NCBI GenBank assembly: GCA_050251735.1
Contig: JBFWMF010000001.1
Location: 230,060-294,059, forward strand
Length of the DNA stretch: 64,000 nt
From: Desulfitobacterium sp050251735
GTDB taxonomy: Bacteria > Bacillota > Desulfitobacteriia > Desulfitobacteriales > Desulfitobacteriaceae
Direction of reading: 5' to 3'
Part shown: positions 24,525-33,358 of the stretch, piece after piece
Position numbering within the stretch: position 1 is the first letter of the stretch
Layout: every line of letters starts with the position of its first letter
Translations under genes and position numbers: made by a program
The notes under the pieces: model-generated
The model's input: only the letters and a program-made list of their open reading frames with translations
What the model was told of the DNA's origin: nothing
Database searches by the model: none

Positions 24525-25181
24525 AAATTTATTTCTCAGCCAGTAGCTGGCAGCTTCTGTTCTATTAGATACACTAATCTTCTTAAACATTCTGCTAATA
24601 TAATTACGCACTGTGTTCTCAGAAACCCCGATTTCTAAAGCGATTTCTTTGTTGATTTTGCCTAAAGCAATCATTTGTAGGATCTTTGTTTCCTGATTGC
24701 TTAGATTATGTTCACACCTATTCTTTCTAGTATCGATTCGCAAATGGTTAAATATATCTTCCGTGGCCGATGTATCGATAATATTTTCTCCCTCATAAAC
24801 AGAGATGATTGTCTCAATGAGCTTATTGCTTTCAACATCTTTAAGCAGATAGGCGTCCACACCAGCTCGAATGGCCTCTACCACAACCCCATCATCCGTA
24901 TAGGCCGTTAACATTATAACTTTGGTCTTGGGTGATTGGGTTTTGATGTTGATGCAACCAATAATTCCATCTCCATCGGGCAGCTTATAATCCAACAGAA
25001 CGACATCAGGCTTCCACTGGGCAACCATACCCACAGCTTCCTTCAAGGTCGCTGCTTCAGCACATACCTCCAAGCGGTCATTCGCCGCGAGAAAAAGCTT
25101 AAGGCCTTTCCTCACAACGCTATGATCATCGACGATGAGTACTTTAATCGTATTAGCTATTTCCTTGCTCATAGGGCACAA
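24519..25181 (-). CDS. NarL/LuxR-type response regulator
   Basis: 220 residues. The receiver domain (~12-130) has the acidic pocket VDD, the phosphorylated aspartate in VVLLDYKLPDGDG and the lysine in LLKDV. The C-terminal LuxR helix-turn-helix (~155-215: LSNQETKILQMIALGKINKEIALEIGVSENTVRNYISRMFKKI) binds DNA. The TTG start at 25181 has GGAGG 9 bases upstream; an ATG at 25172 is the alternative. It overlaps the histidine kinase gene by 29 bases, and the kinase is its evident partner. The lipoprotein gene downstream is the obvious target or operon member. Confidence 0.93.
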   Translation of the reverse strand: MCPMSKEIANTIKVLIVDDHSVVRKGLKLFLAANDRLEVCAEAATLKEAVGMVAQWKPDVVLLDYKLPDGDGIIGCINIKTQSPKTKVIMLTAYTDDGVVVEAIRAGVDAYLLKDVESNKLIETIISVYEGENIIDTSATEDIFNHLRIDTRKNRCEHNLSNQETKILQMIALGKINKEIALEIGVSENTVRNYISRMFKKISVSNRTEAASYWLRNKFK

Positions 25182-26547
25182 TGAGCTCTACCTCCGTTCC
25201 TTGCCTAAGCTTATTTATATTTAATAATCCATCGATTTGTTGCGCTCTCTCTTTCATAGACTGGATGCCATATTTATCTTTGTTATTCATATCACCGAGC
25301 GAAATACCTATACCATTGTCAATGACCTTGATATGTAAATATTCTAATTTAAAATCCAATAAAACTGACCCGCGTTTTGCTCGTGAGTGCTTGACAGCAT
25401 TATTAATGGCTTCTTGCACGATATAATACACTTGGCTTGATTTTCTGGCGGACAGCCGCCTCGAAGTGGATAATTCCGCACGAGCTTTGAGGATGAACTC
25501 TATAGTTTGATTCTCGTTAAATACTTTTACTAGACGTTCAATTTGATCTTTCAAATCTTCCAAGGGTACCGTTTCTAAGGTAGTTTTTGAAATAAACTCC
25601 CTTGTTTTCTTGATAGTATCTCCTAAATCCAGCTTTATCTCGTGTAACAACTTGTTGGTTTTTGTTTCCAGAGGAGTATTATCTAATACATATTGCAGTT
25701 TCAAGCTTGCGGCATAGATGTTTTGGATAATCCCATCATGAATTTCTAAGCCGAGTTTACTTCTTTCCTCATCAATAACTTTTTGCTGTTGTAGTTGCCT
25801 TAGCCTCTCTTTTTGTTCCCAACCAAAAGTTTGAATGACTTTTGATAATAAATAAATTACGCCGATGCCAACTGCAATATTAATAACTTTGATCGAAAAG
25901 CTAAATTCGGCAAGAAATGAGCTATTAATAAGGTTAGCTGGGAAAAAATCCATTTCTTTTAGTAGCAAGCCGTCGATCAATCCATATATTAAAAAGATAC
26001 CCGCCAATCGCTTGTATCTTTTTTCAATCTCAGGAGAATTTATCTCTCCCAATAATTTAGCATTCATGTATAGAGCAACAGCAGAAAAAACACTCCCAGT
26101 GAGCGCCATACAGTAACGTAATAAGAATACATTAATTTTTGGATGGGTAATGAGATAGGCTATTTCATATTTGGATATGACGAAAATGATATAGATAAGC
26201 CAAATAGAAAACAACGTGATCGGCACTAGACTTAAGATGCTCTTAAATCTAGTCTTTTTTGGTAGCAAGCTAATGCCAAAATACATCAGAAAGGCAAAAG
26301 AAATCGCTTTTAAGAGTTGATTTGCTAAATATAAGTAATTGTATTGATCATGGTATATATCAATGATCATGACCATGGCAAGCCACTCAGATAAACCATG
26401 GGTTATGCCAAAGACCCCTAAGTATTTCAGGGATCTTACTAAGGGAATATGGCTAACTTCTTTTTCTTTTTTACCATAGGAAAAAACCCCCATAAGGATA
26501 AAAACCATTCCATACATGAGATATAAGAAAAATTTCTCCTGCTCCAT
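25153..26547 (-). CDS. Membrane sensor histidine kinase (NarL partner type, HisKA_3)
   Basis: 464 residues. About seven hydrophobic segments fill residues ~5-245 without a large extracytoplasmic loop, so sensing is probably within the membrane. The HisKA_3 phosphoacceptor histidine is in GLEIHDGIIQN (~270). The ATPase domain follows with the N box VQEAINNAVKHS and the G box IDNGIGI, ending ...GTEVELIVPY. It transcribes into the response regulator and the flavin lipoprotein, so it may sense quinone or electron-acceptor state. That last point is inference. Confidence 0.92.
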   Translation of the reverse strand: MEQEKFFLYLMYGMVFILMGVFSYGKKEKEVSHIPLVRSLKYLGVFGITHGLSEWLAMVMIIDIYHDQYNYLYLANQLLKAISFAFLMYFGISLLPKKTRFKSILSLVPITLFSIWLIYIIFVISKYEIAYLITHPKINVFLLRYCMALTGSVFSAVALYMNAKLLGEINSPEIEKRYKRLAGIFLIYGLIDGLLLKEMDFFPANLINSSFLAEFSFSIKVINIAVGIGVIYLLSKVIQTFGWEQKERLRQLQQQKVIDEERSKLGLEIHDGIIQNIYAASLKLQYVLDNTPLETKTNKLLHEIKLDLGDTIKKTREFISKTTLETVPLEDLKDQIERLVKVFNENQTIEFILKARAELSTSRRLSARKSSQVYYIVQEAINNAVKHSRAKRGSVLLDFKLEYLHIKVIDNGIGISLGDMNNKDKYGIQSMKERAQQIDGLLNINKLRQGTEVELIVPYEQGNS

Positions 26548-26760
26548 TAAACCACCTCTGATAGCACCCTATGGGCATCCTTCACTAGCCAAAGCTATCG
26601 GACTAATTGTAACATAGTTTGTTTATATGCTCTACCGCACGCTAAGCACAAGGTTCGGCAGTGCCGTAGGATGGCTTTTTGTCTAGACAATGTTAAATTT
26701 GTAGAAATAGTGAGAATTAGTCTATTTTTTTCCCTACTTTTGCGGTATTCTTACCTCAGA

Positions 26761-26766
26761 TATAAT
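26761..26766 (+). promoter_or_regulatory. Probable -10 element of the GGDEF/HD-GYP gene
   Basis: TATAAT 32 bases upstream of the start codon. Only a poor -35 (TTGCGG, 15-base spacer) is present, so an activator or another sigma factor may be involved. Confidence 0.4.
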
Positions 26767-26797
26767 TAGAAGTTCTTTGGCGAGGGAGAGAGCTTAT

Positions 26798-28591
26798 ATG
26801 GAGAAGAGCAAAAAGAGTTATAAGTACGAACCATTGAGACTATGTGTCATCTATTTTCTTTTGGGTGCTCTCATGATTTTTGTCACAAACTACATCGCAG
26901 CTGACTTAAAACTCAACAATCATGAAGTCTTCGACGTGATTAGTGGCTATATTGGTTGGGCGTATTTATTTGGCACAACGCCGCTTATTTACTATATTCT
27001 GTACAGAAATTTTAAAAGCATGGCCCAAGCCGACCTAGCTGAGGAGAAACTGCAAAAAGGCAATCAGGAGTTGTTAGCGACTTACGAAGAGTTAGAAGCA
27101 ATGAATGAGGAAATTAAGCAGCAGTATGATGAGCTTAGGATTTACAGTACAGATTTAGCAATAAACCGAGATCGCTTAAACCGCGCTCAGGCCATTGCCC
27201 ATGTGGGGAACTGGGAGATTACGCTGGCCACCAAAGAGATGTGGGCTTCCGAAGAATCCTTTCGCATTTACGGCTTTCCATATGATTCGCCTATCTTACC
27301 CTTGCAGGTAGCTCAAGAGGTAGTCCAAAAGAAAGACCGCCCAAAAATGGATGAAGCCTTGCTGAAATTGATTAAGCTCGATGAGCGTTATGATGTTAGA
27401 TTTAGGATCAATAGGCAATCTGATGGTGAGGAAAGGATTCTACATTCCGTTGCTATTTTGGATAGGGACACTGATGGAACACCTCTGAAAGTGATCGGGG
27501 TCTTACAAGATGTCACTGAGCAAGAGCGCACGGAAGAACAGATGCGCTATTATGCGGAGCATGATATTATCACGGGTTTACATAACAGATGGTATTTTGA
27601 ACAGGAAATCGCGGATATTATGATCAATGTAAAGTCAGTGGGCATCATTATGTGCGATATCGATGGCTTAAAGCTCATCAATGACACGCTGGGTCAGGAG
27701 GCCGGGGATCAGTACTTAGTTGCCTTTGCCAATATCCTTAAGGAATCCTGTCCACCCGAAGGTGTGGTAGCTAGGATTGGCGGCGATGAGTTTACAATTG
27801 TCCTGAAGGATATTGCTGAAGAAGAGGTAGAACAAATTTTCCATTTGATCAATACAGGTGTAGAGCATTTTAACCGCGGAAGGCTATCAATGCTTTTGAG
27901 TATTTCGATGGGCATGTGTTATCGTGAGTTATGTGAACGGGTGACTCTGCCCAATGTGCTTAAAGAAGCAGAAGAGCAGATGAATTTCCATAAGCTGCTA
28001 CAAGGTCAAAGCACTAGAAGCAAGACTGTTGATATTCTCATGAAAACTCTGGAAGCCAGAGACTATATCACTGAGGGGCATTCGGATCGTCTGCAGCAGA
28101 TGATGATAGAGGTCGGAAAAAGAGCTGGCATGGATGAGCTGGAGAAGGGCAGGCTGACTCTATTTGCTCGTTTTCATGATATTGGTAAGGTGGGGATTCC
28201 CGATGCTATCCTCTTTAAGCCGGGGAAACTCGATAAAGAGGAATTTGAGGAGATGAAGAAGCACAGCGAGATTGGTTACCGAATCGCCAACGCTTCCCCG
28301 GATCTAGCTTATATATCTGACTTTATTCTCAAGCACCATGAATGGTGGGATGGTCACGGGTATCCCTTGGGACTTGCCGGTGAGGAAATACCCTTAGAGT
28401 GCCGGATTCTTTCCATCGCGGATGCATATGATAGCATGAGCAATGATCGGCCTTACCGAAAAGCGATGGCCTATGAGGATATAATCGATGAATTAAGAAG
28501 ATTTTCCGGTATCCAATTCGATCCTAATCTAGTTGCCATATTCATTGATCTACTCAATGAATCCCCTGAAGACGGAGGAATTACCACTTAA
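26798..28591 (+). CDS. Membrane PAS-GGDEF-HD-GYP protein (cyclic-di-GMP turnover)
   Basis: 597 residues from the ATG at 26798, which has AGGGAG 9-10 bases upstream; a TTG at 26777 is less likely. Two membrane helices (~12-35 and ~45-68) are followed by a coiled coil and a PAS domain (~120-240). A GGDEF domain with intact ARIGGDEF comes next, then an HD-GYP domain (RFHDIGKVGIPD, LKHHEWWDGHGYP). It could both make cyclic-di-GMP and break it down. Helix I and helix II lie close together, so little is exposed outside. It is divergent from the kinase/regulator/lipoprotein unit. Confidence 0.92.
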   Translation: MEKSKKSYKYEPLRLCVIYFLLGALMIFVTNYIAADLKLNNHEVFDVISGYIGWAYLFGTTPLIYYILYRNFKSMAQADLAEEKLQKGNQELLATYEELEAMNEEIKQQYDELRIYSTDLAINRDRLNRAQAIAHVGNWEITLATKEMWASEESFRIYGFPYDSPILPLQVAQEVVQKKDRPKMDEALLKLIKLDERYDVRFRINRQSDGEERILHSVAILDRDTDGTPLKVIGVLQDVTEQERTEEQMRYYAEHDIITGLHNRWYFEQEIADIMINVKSVGIIMCDIDGLKLINDTLGQEAGDQYLVAFANILKESCPPEGVVARIGGDEFTIVLKDIAEEEVEQIFHLINTGVEHFNRGRLSMLLSISMGMCYRELCERVTLPNVLKEAEEQMNFHKLLQGQSTRSKTVDILMKTLEARDYITEGHSDRLQQMMIEVGKRAGMDELEKGRLTLFARFHDIGKVGIPDAILFKPGKLDKEEFEEMKKHSEIGYRIANASPDLAYISDFILKHHEWWDGHGYPLGLAGEEIPLECRILSIADAYDSMSNDRPYRKAMAYEDIIDELRRFSGIQFDPNLVAIFIDLLNESPEDGGITT

Positions 28592-28598
28592 GATAGCT

Positions 28599-28624
28599 CA
28601 TATTCCCAAGCGCTTGGGAATATG
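28599..28624. terminator. Perfect 26-bp palindrome after the GGDEF/HD-GYP gene
   Basis: CATATTCCCAAGC is followed immediately by its exact reverse complement. It starts 8 bases after the stop codon and ends 41 bases before the next start. There is no T-tract, so it may be an mRNA-end hairpin or an operator for the DtxR-family gene that follows. Confidence 0.45.
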
Positions 28625-28665
28625 CATTTAGTAGAGGTTGATGGATAGCCTTGGAGGTGAGAAGG

Positions 28666-29133
28666 GTGCTTTCACCAAGTATGGAGGACTATTTAGAGGA
28701 AATTTATCGGTTCTCCTTGGCAAGGGGTGTCGTTCGGGTTACCGATATCAGTAAGAAGCTAGGCGTATCCCTTCCTTCGGTGTCTAAAGCACTGCAAAGG
28801 CTTAATAATCAAGGCTATATCAATTATCGACCCTATGAGGAAATCATCTTAACCGACCAAGGCTGCGAGAAGGGGAACTATCTGGTGGAGAGAAACCAGA
28901 TGTTGCAAGAGTTTTTGTTTCTCATTCAGAGTCAATGCGATGTCCCGGCTGAGACAGAAGCCATCGAGCATTATATCTCCGATTCCACAATCCAAGCCCT
29001 GCACAAAGTAGTGGGTTTCTTTAAGCAGAACCCAATCTGCTATGAAAGCTTTCTTCGCTTCAAAGAAGGCAAAGAAGTCAAAGACGAAGCAAAGGACCCA
29101 TTGAATATAAAAAATAAGAGAATAAAGGAATAA
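28666..29133 (+). CDS. DtxR/MntR-family metal-dependent regulator
   Basis: 155 residues from the GTG at 28666, which has GGAGG 8 bases upstream; a TTG at 28651 overlaps that site and is unlikely. The winged helix (SMEDYLEEIYRFSLARG, VTDISKKLGVSLPSVSKALQRLNNQGYI) and the dimerisation helices (AIEHYISDSTIQALHKVVGFF) match DtxR/MntR, without a C-terminal SH3 domain. It precedes feoA-feoB, so it probably controls ferrous iron uptake. A perfect palindrome at 29243-29259 is a candidate operator. Confidence 0.88.
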   Translation: MLSPSMEDYLEEIYRFSLARGVVRVTDISKKLGVSLPSVSKALQRLNNQGYINYRPYEEIILTDQGCEKGNYLVERNQMLQEFLFLIQSQCDVPAETEAIEHYISDSTIQALHKVVGFFKQNPICYESFLRFKEGKEVKDEAKDPLNIKNKRIKE

Positions 29134-29167
29134 GATTATGGAAAGTTGCCCGGATGGGATACCTGAT

Positions 29168-29196
29168 AAGGTTTCAGAATTCTGAAGCCTTTTTGT
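29168..29196 (+). terminator. Terminator after the DtxR-family gene
   Basis: AAGGTTTCAG (29168-29177) pairs with CTGAAGCCTT (29182-29191) with one G-T pair and an AATT loop, followed by a run of T. Confidence 0.75.
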
Positions 29197-29242
29197 ATTG
29201 CATGGGGCATTTTTTTGTAAGGAGTAACACTTCATTTGCGAA

Positions 29243-29259
29243 TTTAATACAGTATTAAA
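29243..29259. promoter_or_regulatory. Candidate metalloregulator operator upstream of feoA
   Basis: TTTAATACAGTATTAAA is a perfect 17-bp palindrome with a central A, 73 bases before feoA. The neighbouring DtxR-family gene is the most likely regulator. It also resembles the CprK dehalobox (TTAAT-N4-ATTAA), but with a 5-base spacer. Confidence 0.5.
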
Positions 29260-29331
29260 AACATAGCTTACTTTGAAAATGAAATCGGTGTAAAAGTTAA
29301 CTCAGTCTAACAATGAAGGGAGAGTCATAGA

Positions 29332-29580
29332 ATGGATTCACAATCGCTTGTTCCCTTATCGACCCTTAAGCGAGGGGAAAAGGCTTATGTTGTTGATCTA
29401 GCCTTGAACGGATTATTTCGGCGTCGACTTCTTGATTTAGGTATCGTTCCCGGAACCTCTCTTAAATGTTTAGGCTCGGCACCGGCAGGAGATCCCATTG
29501 CTTACTTAGTTCGTGGAACAGTAATTGCTCTAAGAAGTGAAGATGCACAGGCTATTCGAGTGAATTCGACCTTAGTATAG
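29332..29580 (+). CDS. feoA: Ferrous iron transport protein A
   Basis: 82 residues forming one SH3-like FeoA domain (PLSTLKRGEKAYVVDL, RRRLLDLGIVPGTSLKCL, YLVRGTVIALR). It is a cytoplasmic accessory of FeoB. It is separated from the upstream regulator by a terminator and a palindromic operator candidate, and followed 35 bases later by the FeoB GTPase gene. Confidence 0.95.
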   Translation: MDSQSLVPLSTLKRGEKAYVVDLALNGLFRRRLLDLGIVPGTSLKCLGSAPAGDPIAYLVRGTVIALRSEDAQAIRVNSTLV

Positions 29581-29615
29581 AACGTGTTCTTTACGAAATA
29601 TGAATACCTTGGAGA

Positions 29616-30374
29616 GTGACTGAAATGAATTTGAAAATTGCCGAGGGCCAATGGGTCATTGCTCTGGCCGGAAACCCGAATGTGGGGAAAAGTACCGTGT
29701 TTAATGCTCTCACCGGGCTCCGCCAACACACAGGTAACTGGCCGGGAAAAACGGTGAATAATGCCCAAGGGTATTTTACTTATCATCATCAAAAATTTAT
29801 GCTGGTGGATTTGCCGGGTACTTATTCCTTGCTCGCGCATAGTGTCGAAGAGGAAATTGCCAGAGATTTTATTTGCTTTGGTCAACCGGATGCCACGGTG
29901 GTGGTTTTAGACGCTACAGCTCTGGAGCGCAATCTTAATCTAGCCTTGCAGATTATGGAGATTACCCCTCGCATTGTCGTGTGTGTCAATCTTATGGATG
30001 AAGCCAGCAAGCGCGGCATCCATATCGATATAGCTGCCCTGCAACAGGAGCTCGGCGTACCAGTGGTGGCCACGTCAGCTCGCCACAATCAAGGACTTCA
30101 AGAATTACAAAGGTCAATCTATGAGATTGCCATAGAAAAGCAAGCGACTCAGCCTAAGCAGATCGTATACTCTGATGATGTGGAAAAGGCTATTCGGATG
30201 CTGCAGCCCAAGATTGAGAAAGTGGGGATGGGAAGCATACTGAGCCCACGCTGGCTGGCTTTGCGACTTTTGGATAGTAATCCCGCATTTATCGAGGAGA
30301 TTGGCCGTTTTGTTTCCTCACAGAGAGAAGGCGAGGGTCAGCCTGAGAACGAGGAGGGAAAGATGGCATTATGA
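29616..30374 (+). CDS. feoB: FeoB GTPase-domain protein (separate N-terminal part of FeoB)
   Basis: 252 residues. The G-protein motifs are G1 GNPNVGKST, G3 DLPGTYSL, G4 VNLMDE and G5 TSARHN, followed by the helical GDI domain (~170-240). No membrane segment is present; the channel is encoded by the next gene. The stop overlaps the next ATG in ATGA, so this is a designed two-gene arrangement rather than a sequencing frameshift. The GTPase gates Fe(II) uptake. Confidence 0.9.
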   Translation: MTEMNLKIAEGQWVIALAGNPNVGKSTVFNALTGLRQHTGNWPGKTVNNAQGYFTYHHQKFMLVDLPGTYSLLAHSVEEEIARDFICFGQPDATVVVLDATALERNLNLALQIMEITPRIVVCVNLMDEASKRGIHIDIAALQQELGVPVVATSARHNQGLQELQRSIYEIAIEKQATQPKQIVYSDDVEKAIRMLQPKIEKVGMGSILSPRWLALRLLDSNPAFIEEIGRFVSSQREGEGQPENEEGKMAL

Positions 30375-31771
30375 GTAGTATCAATCCGGTAGATCCACTC
30401 TTAAAGCTCTATAAGGATAGCGAAGGGATTCGGGATACTTATGGACATTCCCTAGGGGATCGAGTCGTCACGGATATATTTTCTTACTCGGAAAGGTTAG
30501 CTAATCAGGTTGTCTGCCGTGAAGGGAAGAAGGAAAGTGAATGGCGATCGCGCATTGACCGGATCGTTATTTCCAGAGCCTTTGGTTATCCGATTATGCT
30601 TGGTCTGCTGGGCCTTATCTTTTGGATTACGATTGTGGGTGCTAACCTCCCCTCTCAGCTACTTGCTTGGGTACTGTTTGGCTTTCAAGATGTACTTAGT
30701 CAAGGGTTTCATGCTGCTGGGGCTCCTGCCTGGCTCCATGGGGTAATCGTTTTGGGTATGTATCGCACCTTAGCTTGGGTTGTCGCGGTAATGCTGCCGC
30801 CCATGGCTATTTTCTTTCCCCTCTTTACTATTTTGGAGGATTTAGGGTATCTGCCCAGAGTTGCCTTTAACATGGATCATATGTTTAAGAAAGCTAAAGC
30901 CTGTGGCAAGCAATGCCTGACGATGTGTATGGGCTTTGGCTGCAATGCTGCCGGGGTCGTATCCTCTCGGATTATTGACTCACCAAGGGAGCGGTTGCTC
31001 GCTATCTTAACTAATAATTTTGTGCCCTGTAATGGTCGTTTTCCGACCCTGATCGCAATTGCGACGATTTTCGTGACGGGCATGGCCGCATTCTCTCAGT
31101 CGATCGTGGCTGTGGGGTCAGTTGTCTTAGTTGTGCTCCTAGGCATTTTTATGACCTTTGTTGTTTCTTGGGCGCTCTCCATGACGCTCTTAAAAGGAGA
31201 ACCATCCTCGCTGGTTTTGGAGTTGCCTCCTTATCGGCGTCCAAAAATTCGAGCAGTGCTCTATCGTTCCATGCTGGATCGGACCCTTTTCGTCTTACGC
31301 AGAGCCGTTGTCGTCGCTGCACCGGCCGGGGCAGTGACCTGGATACTAGCCAATATCATAGTAGGTGATGCCAGTATTATCAGTCATATGGCAGCTTTTC
31401 TTGACCCCTTGGCCAGGTCTATCGGCTTAGATGGATTTATTCTGTTGGCGTTCATCTTAGGAATACCCGCAAACGAAATTGTGATTCCGATTCTCCTTAT
31501 GAGCTATTTGGCTACCGGACAGTTGACCGACTTTAGTAGCCTGATGGAGTTAAAGGAAGTGCTCCTTGCTAATGGTTGGACCTGGCTCACTGCCTTAAAC
31601 GTTATGCTCTTCTCACTACTGCATTGGCCCTGTGCCACGACCTTGATCAGCATGTATAAAGAAACGGGGAGCAAAAAATGGACCGCTTTGGGCTTTTGGC
31701 TGCCGACAGTGATTGCTTTTGCCGTATGCTTTGCTGTCACCCAAATTGTCTATGGGCTGGGTTTAATTTAG
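30371..31771 (+). CDS. FeoB membrane permease part (Gate domains)
   Basis: 466 residues that correspond to the channel half of FeoB. About nine membrane helices are seen. Conserved blocks are LEDLGYLPRVAFNMDHMFKK, the cysteine-bearing GKQCLTMCMGFGCNAAGV, NNFVPCNGRFPT, and the second Gate domain with GIPANEIVIPILLMSY and LLHWPCATTL. It forms the Fe(II) path and is coupled in translation to the GTPase gene. A 20-bp terminator stem follows. Confidence 0.92.
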   Translation: MSSINPVDPLLKLYKDSEGIRDTYGHSLGDRVVTDIFSYSERLANQVVCREGKKESEWRSRIDRIVISRAFGYPIMLGLLGLIFWITIVGANLPSQLLAWVLFGFQDVLSQGFHAAGAPAWLHGVIVLGMYRTLAWVVAVMLPPMAIFFPLFTILEDLGYLPRVAFNMDHMFKKAKACGKQCLTMCMGFGCNAAGVVSSRIIDSPRERLLAILTNNFVPCNGRFPTLIAIATIFVTGMAAFSQSIVAVGSVVLVVLLGIFMTFVVSWALSMTLLKGEPSSLVLELPPYRRPKIRAVLYRSMLDRTLFVLRRAVVVAAPAGAVTWILANIIVGDASIISHMAAFLDPLARSIGLDGFILLAFILGIPANEIVIPILLMSYLATGQLTDFSSLMELKEVLLANGWTWLTALNVMLFSLLHWPCATTLISMYKETGSKKWTALGFWLPTVIAFAVCFAVTQIVYGLGLI

Positions 31772-31802
31772 AGAATCGCTCCTCTCGCTGATAAGCAAAA
31801 CT

Positions 31803-31849
31803 GGGAGCTAGGGTTTGTTTGAGTATGGATCAAACAAACCCTAGCTCCC
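31803..31849. terminator. Strong bidirectional terminator between feoB and the PucR-type gene
   Basis: A perfect 20-bp stem (31803-31822 with 31830-31849) and a 7-base loop, 32 bases after the permease stop and 18 bases from the end of the convergent regulator gene. Confidence 0.85.
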
Positions 31850-31867
31850 TATTATCATAGAGAGTTC

Positions 31868-33088
31868 CTAATCGTGAACAACTAATTCTAAGCTTCCTAA
31901 TACATCGTATACCTTTAAAGCAACATAAAGGTTCGTTCGGTCATAGATTTTCTGTAGGCTGGTATCTGTAAGTTCTTCAATCCGTTTGAGACGATAGCGA
32001 AGGGTGTTGATGTGGAGGTAGAGCTGCTCCGCTGTTTCATTGGCATTCAAATTCGTGTCAAAGTAGCAGCGCAGGGTGTTGAGAAACATGCTGTTATGTT
32101 CTTTATCATTAGCAATAAGTGAATTAAGATATTTGCCACATAAGGATTTTAACTCAGTAACATTGTTTTTTTGAAAGATAAGTGTAAAAATTCCTAGGTT
32201 GCAAATATGATTAACCTGGTTGCCTTTGCCAATAAACTCCGCAAGATAAAGGGCAAATAGTGCTTCTTGATAACTGTGATGAAGTTGGTCAATAACATAT
32301 TTGTCACCCATGCTCATACTTGCCTCAAATTTAAATTTGAGGCGGACGTCTTCGTAATATTGAGAGTTGTTCTTCACATGTTTTTTCCAGCTAAAATCAA
32401 TCGCTAAAGTTTTTCTATCATAATGTGTTGGACAAATAAAAACCAGATATTTATTATTATCCCAATACGTACAATAGATATCTAAACTATTCCTCTTGAG
32501 CCAATCCTGTGAATAAGTTAAGAGTGCTTGTTTTTCTAATTCACTTAGATTCTTGTGGGGCGAAAAGATACTTACATAATATAAGCTATTTAAATCATAG
32601 TTCAGCAAAGGATAGTTTTGTTTGATAATGTCTTTTATATTAATATTGCGAAGGAGGACGTCAGTTAAAAAGTTATGAGTATAGCTGTTTTCCAATTTTT
32701 CGATGGAGTATGTATGATTAAAATAGGTTCTTAAGGCAAGGGAGGCCTGCTCTAAGAATTCTATAATCCATTGACAGTCTTGTTCAGCAATTTCCTTAAC
32801 AAAGATAAACCCATCATTCTCGTTACTGCCGACCTTAAAACATAAAGTTTTAGTACCTTTATCATAAAGATAAGGATTTTCATTATTCCAGTCCAAAATT
32901 AAGTCGAAGTATTCACTCCCAAGGTCCTCTCTGTTGGGCTCGCTATGGGCATAAACGGTACCTTTATAATCAGAAATTACAATATCTCTTCCGGTGGACC
33001 GGCGTAGAAAGCTGAGTACCTGCTCCAAGTTATTCATTTCAAGGACTGAATTTGTCAATGCGACTTTGATTTTTTCTTTACTCGACAT
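31868..33088 (-). CDS. PucR/CdaR-family transcriptional regulator
   Basis: 406 residues. The C-terminal helix-turn-helix of the PucR type (NANETAEQLYLHINTLRYRLKRIEELT, ~345-395) is clear. The middle (~150-290) looks like the GGDEF-like domain of CdaR regulators, and the N-terminal ~120 residues (RRSTGRDIVISDYKGTVYAH...) may bind an effector. It diverges from the cytochrome-flavoprotein genes at 33359-37160 across a 270-base spacer, so it probably activates them in response to the flavoprotein substrate. The effector is unknown. Confidence 0.85.
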   Translation of the reverse strand: MSSKEKIKVALTNSVLEMNNLEQVLSFLRRSTGRDIVISDYKGTVYAHSEPNREDLGSEYFDLILDWNNENPYLYDKGTKTLCFKVGSNENDGFIFVKEIAEQDCQWIIEFLEQASLALRTYFNHTYSIEKLENSYTHNFLTDVLLRNINIKDIIKQNYPLLNYDLNSLYYVSIFSPHKNLSELEKQALLTYSQDWLKRNSLDIYCTYWDNNKYLVFICPTHYDRKTLAIDFSWKKHVKNNSQYYEDVRLKFKFEASMSMGDKYVIDQLHHSYQEALFALYLAEFIGKGNQVNHICNLGIFTLIFQKNNVTELKSLCGKYLNSLIANDKEHNSMFLNTLRCYFDTNLNANETAEQLYLHINTLRYRLKRIEELTDTSLQKIYDRTNLYVALKVYDVLGSLELVVHD

Positions 33089-33358
33089 TGATATTTAGCT
33101 CCTTTATCTTGAAGTTTTATAGTTATTAAGGATTCCTCTGAAAAGGTTGCTATTTAGTCCATTATAATAAAAATATAACCCTTAGTACTTGTGACTACAA
33201 TTGTATATTTGTCTGAAAATCTCCTGCTTAGGTTCGTCTCTTTCTACAAAGGAAAATATTCACGAAATAAAGAACGTTGCTACTAGTGAGAACAAAGACA
33301 TTCTCGATGATAAAGTGGAGAAATATCTTTGTTTCCTAGAGAAGGAAGGAGGATTTAC

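Noticed and set aside
29243..29259. CprK dehalobox upstream of feoA
   Set aside because: The half-sites resemble TTAAT/ATTAA, but the spacer is 5 rather than 4 bases, and the iron-transport context points to the DtxR-family regulator.
29616..31771. Frameshift in feoB
   Set aside because: The two frames meet in a clean ATGA overlap with both domains complete, and separate FeoB GTPase and permease genes are known in Clostridia.
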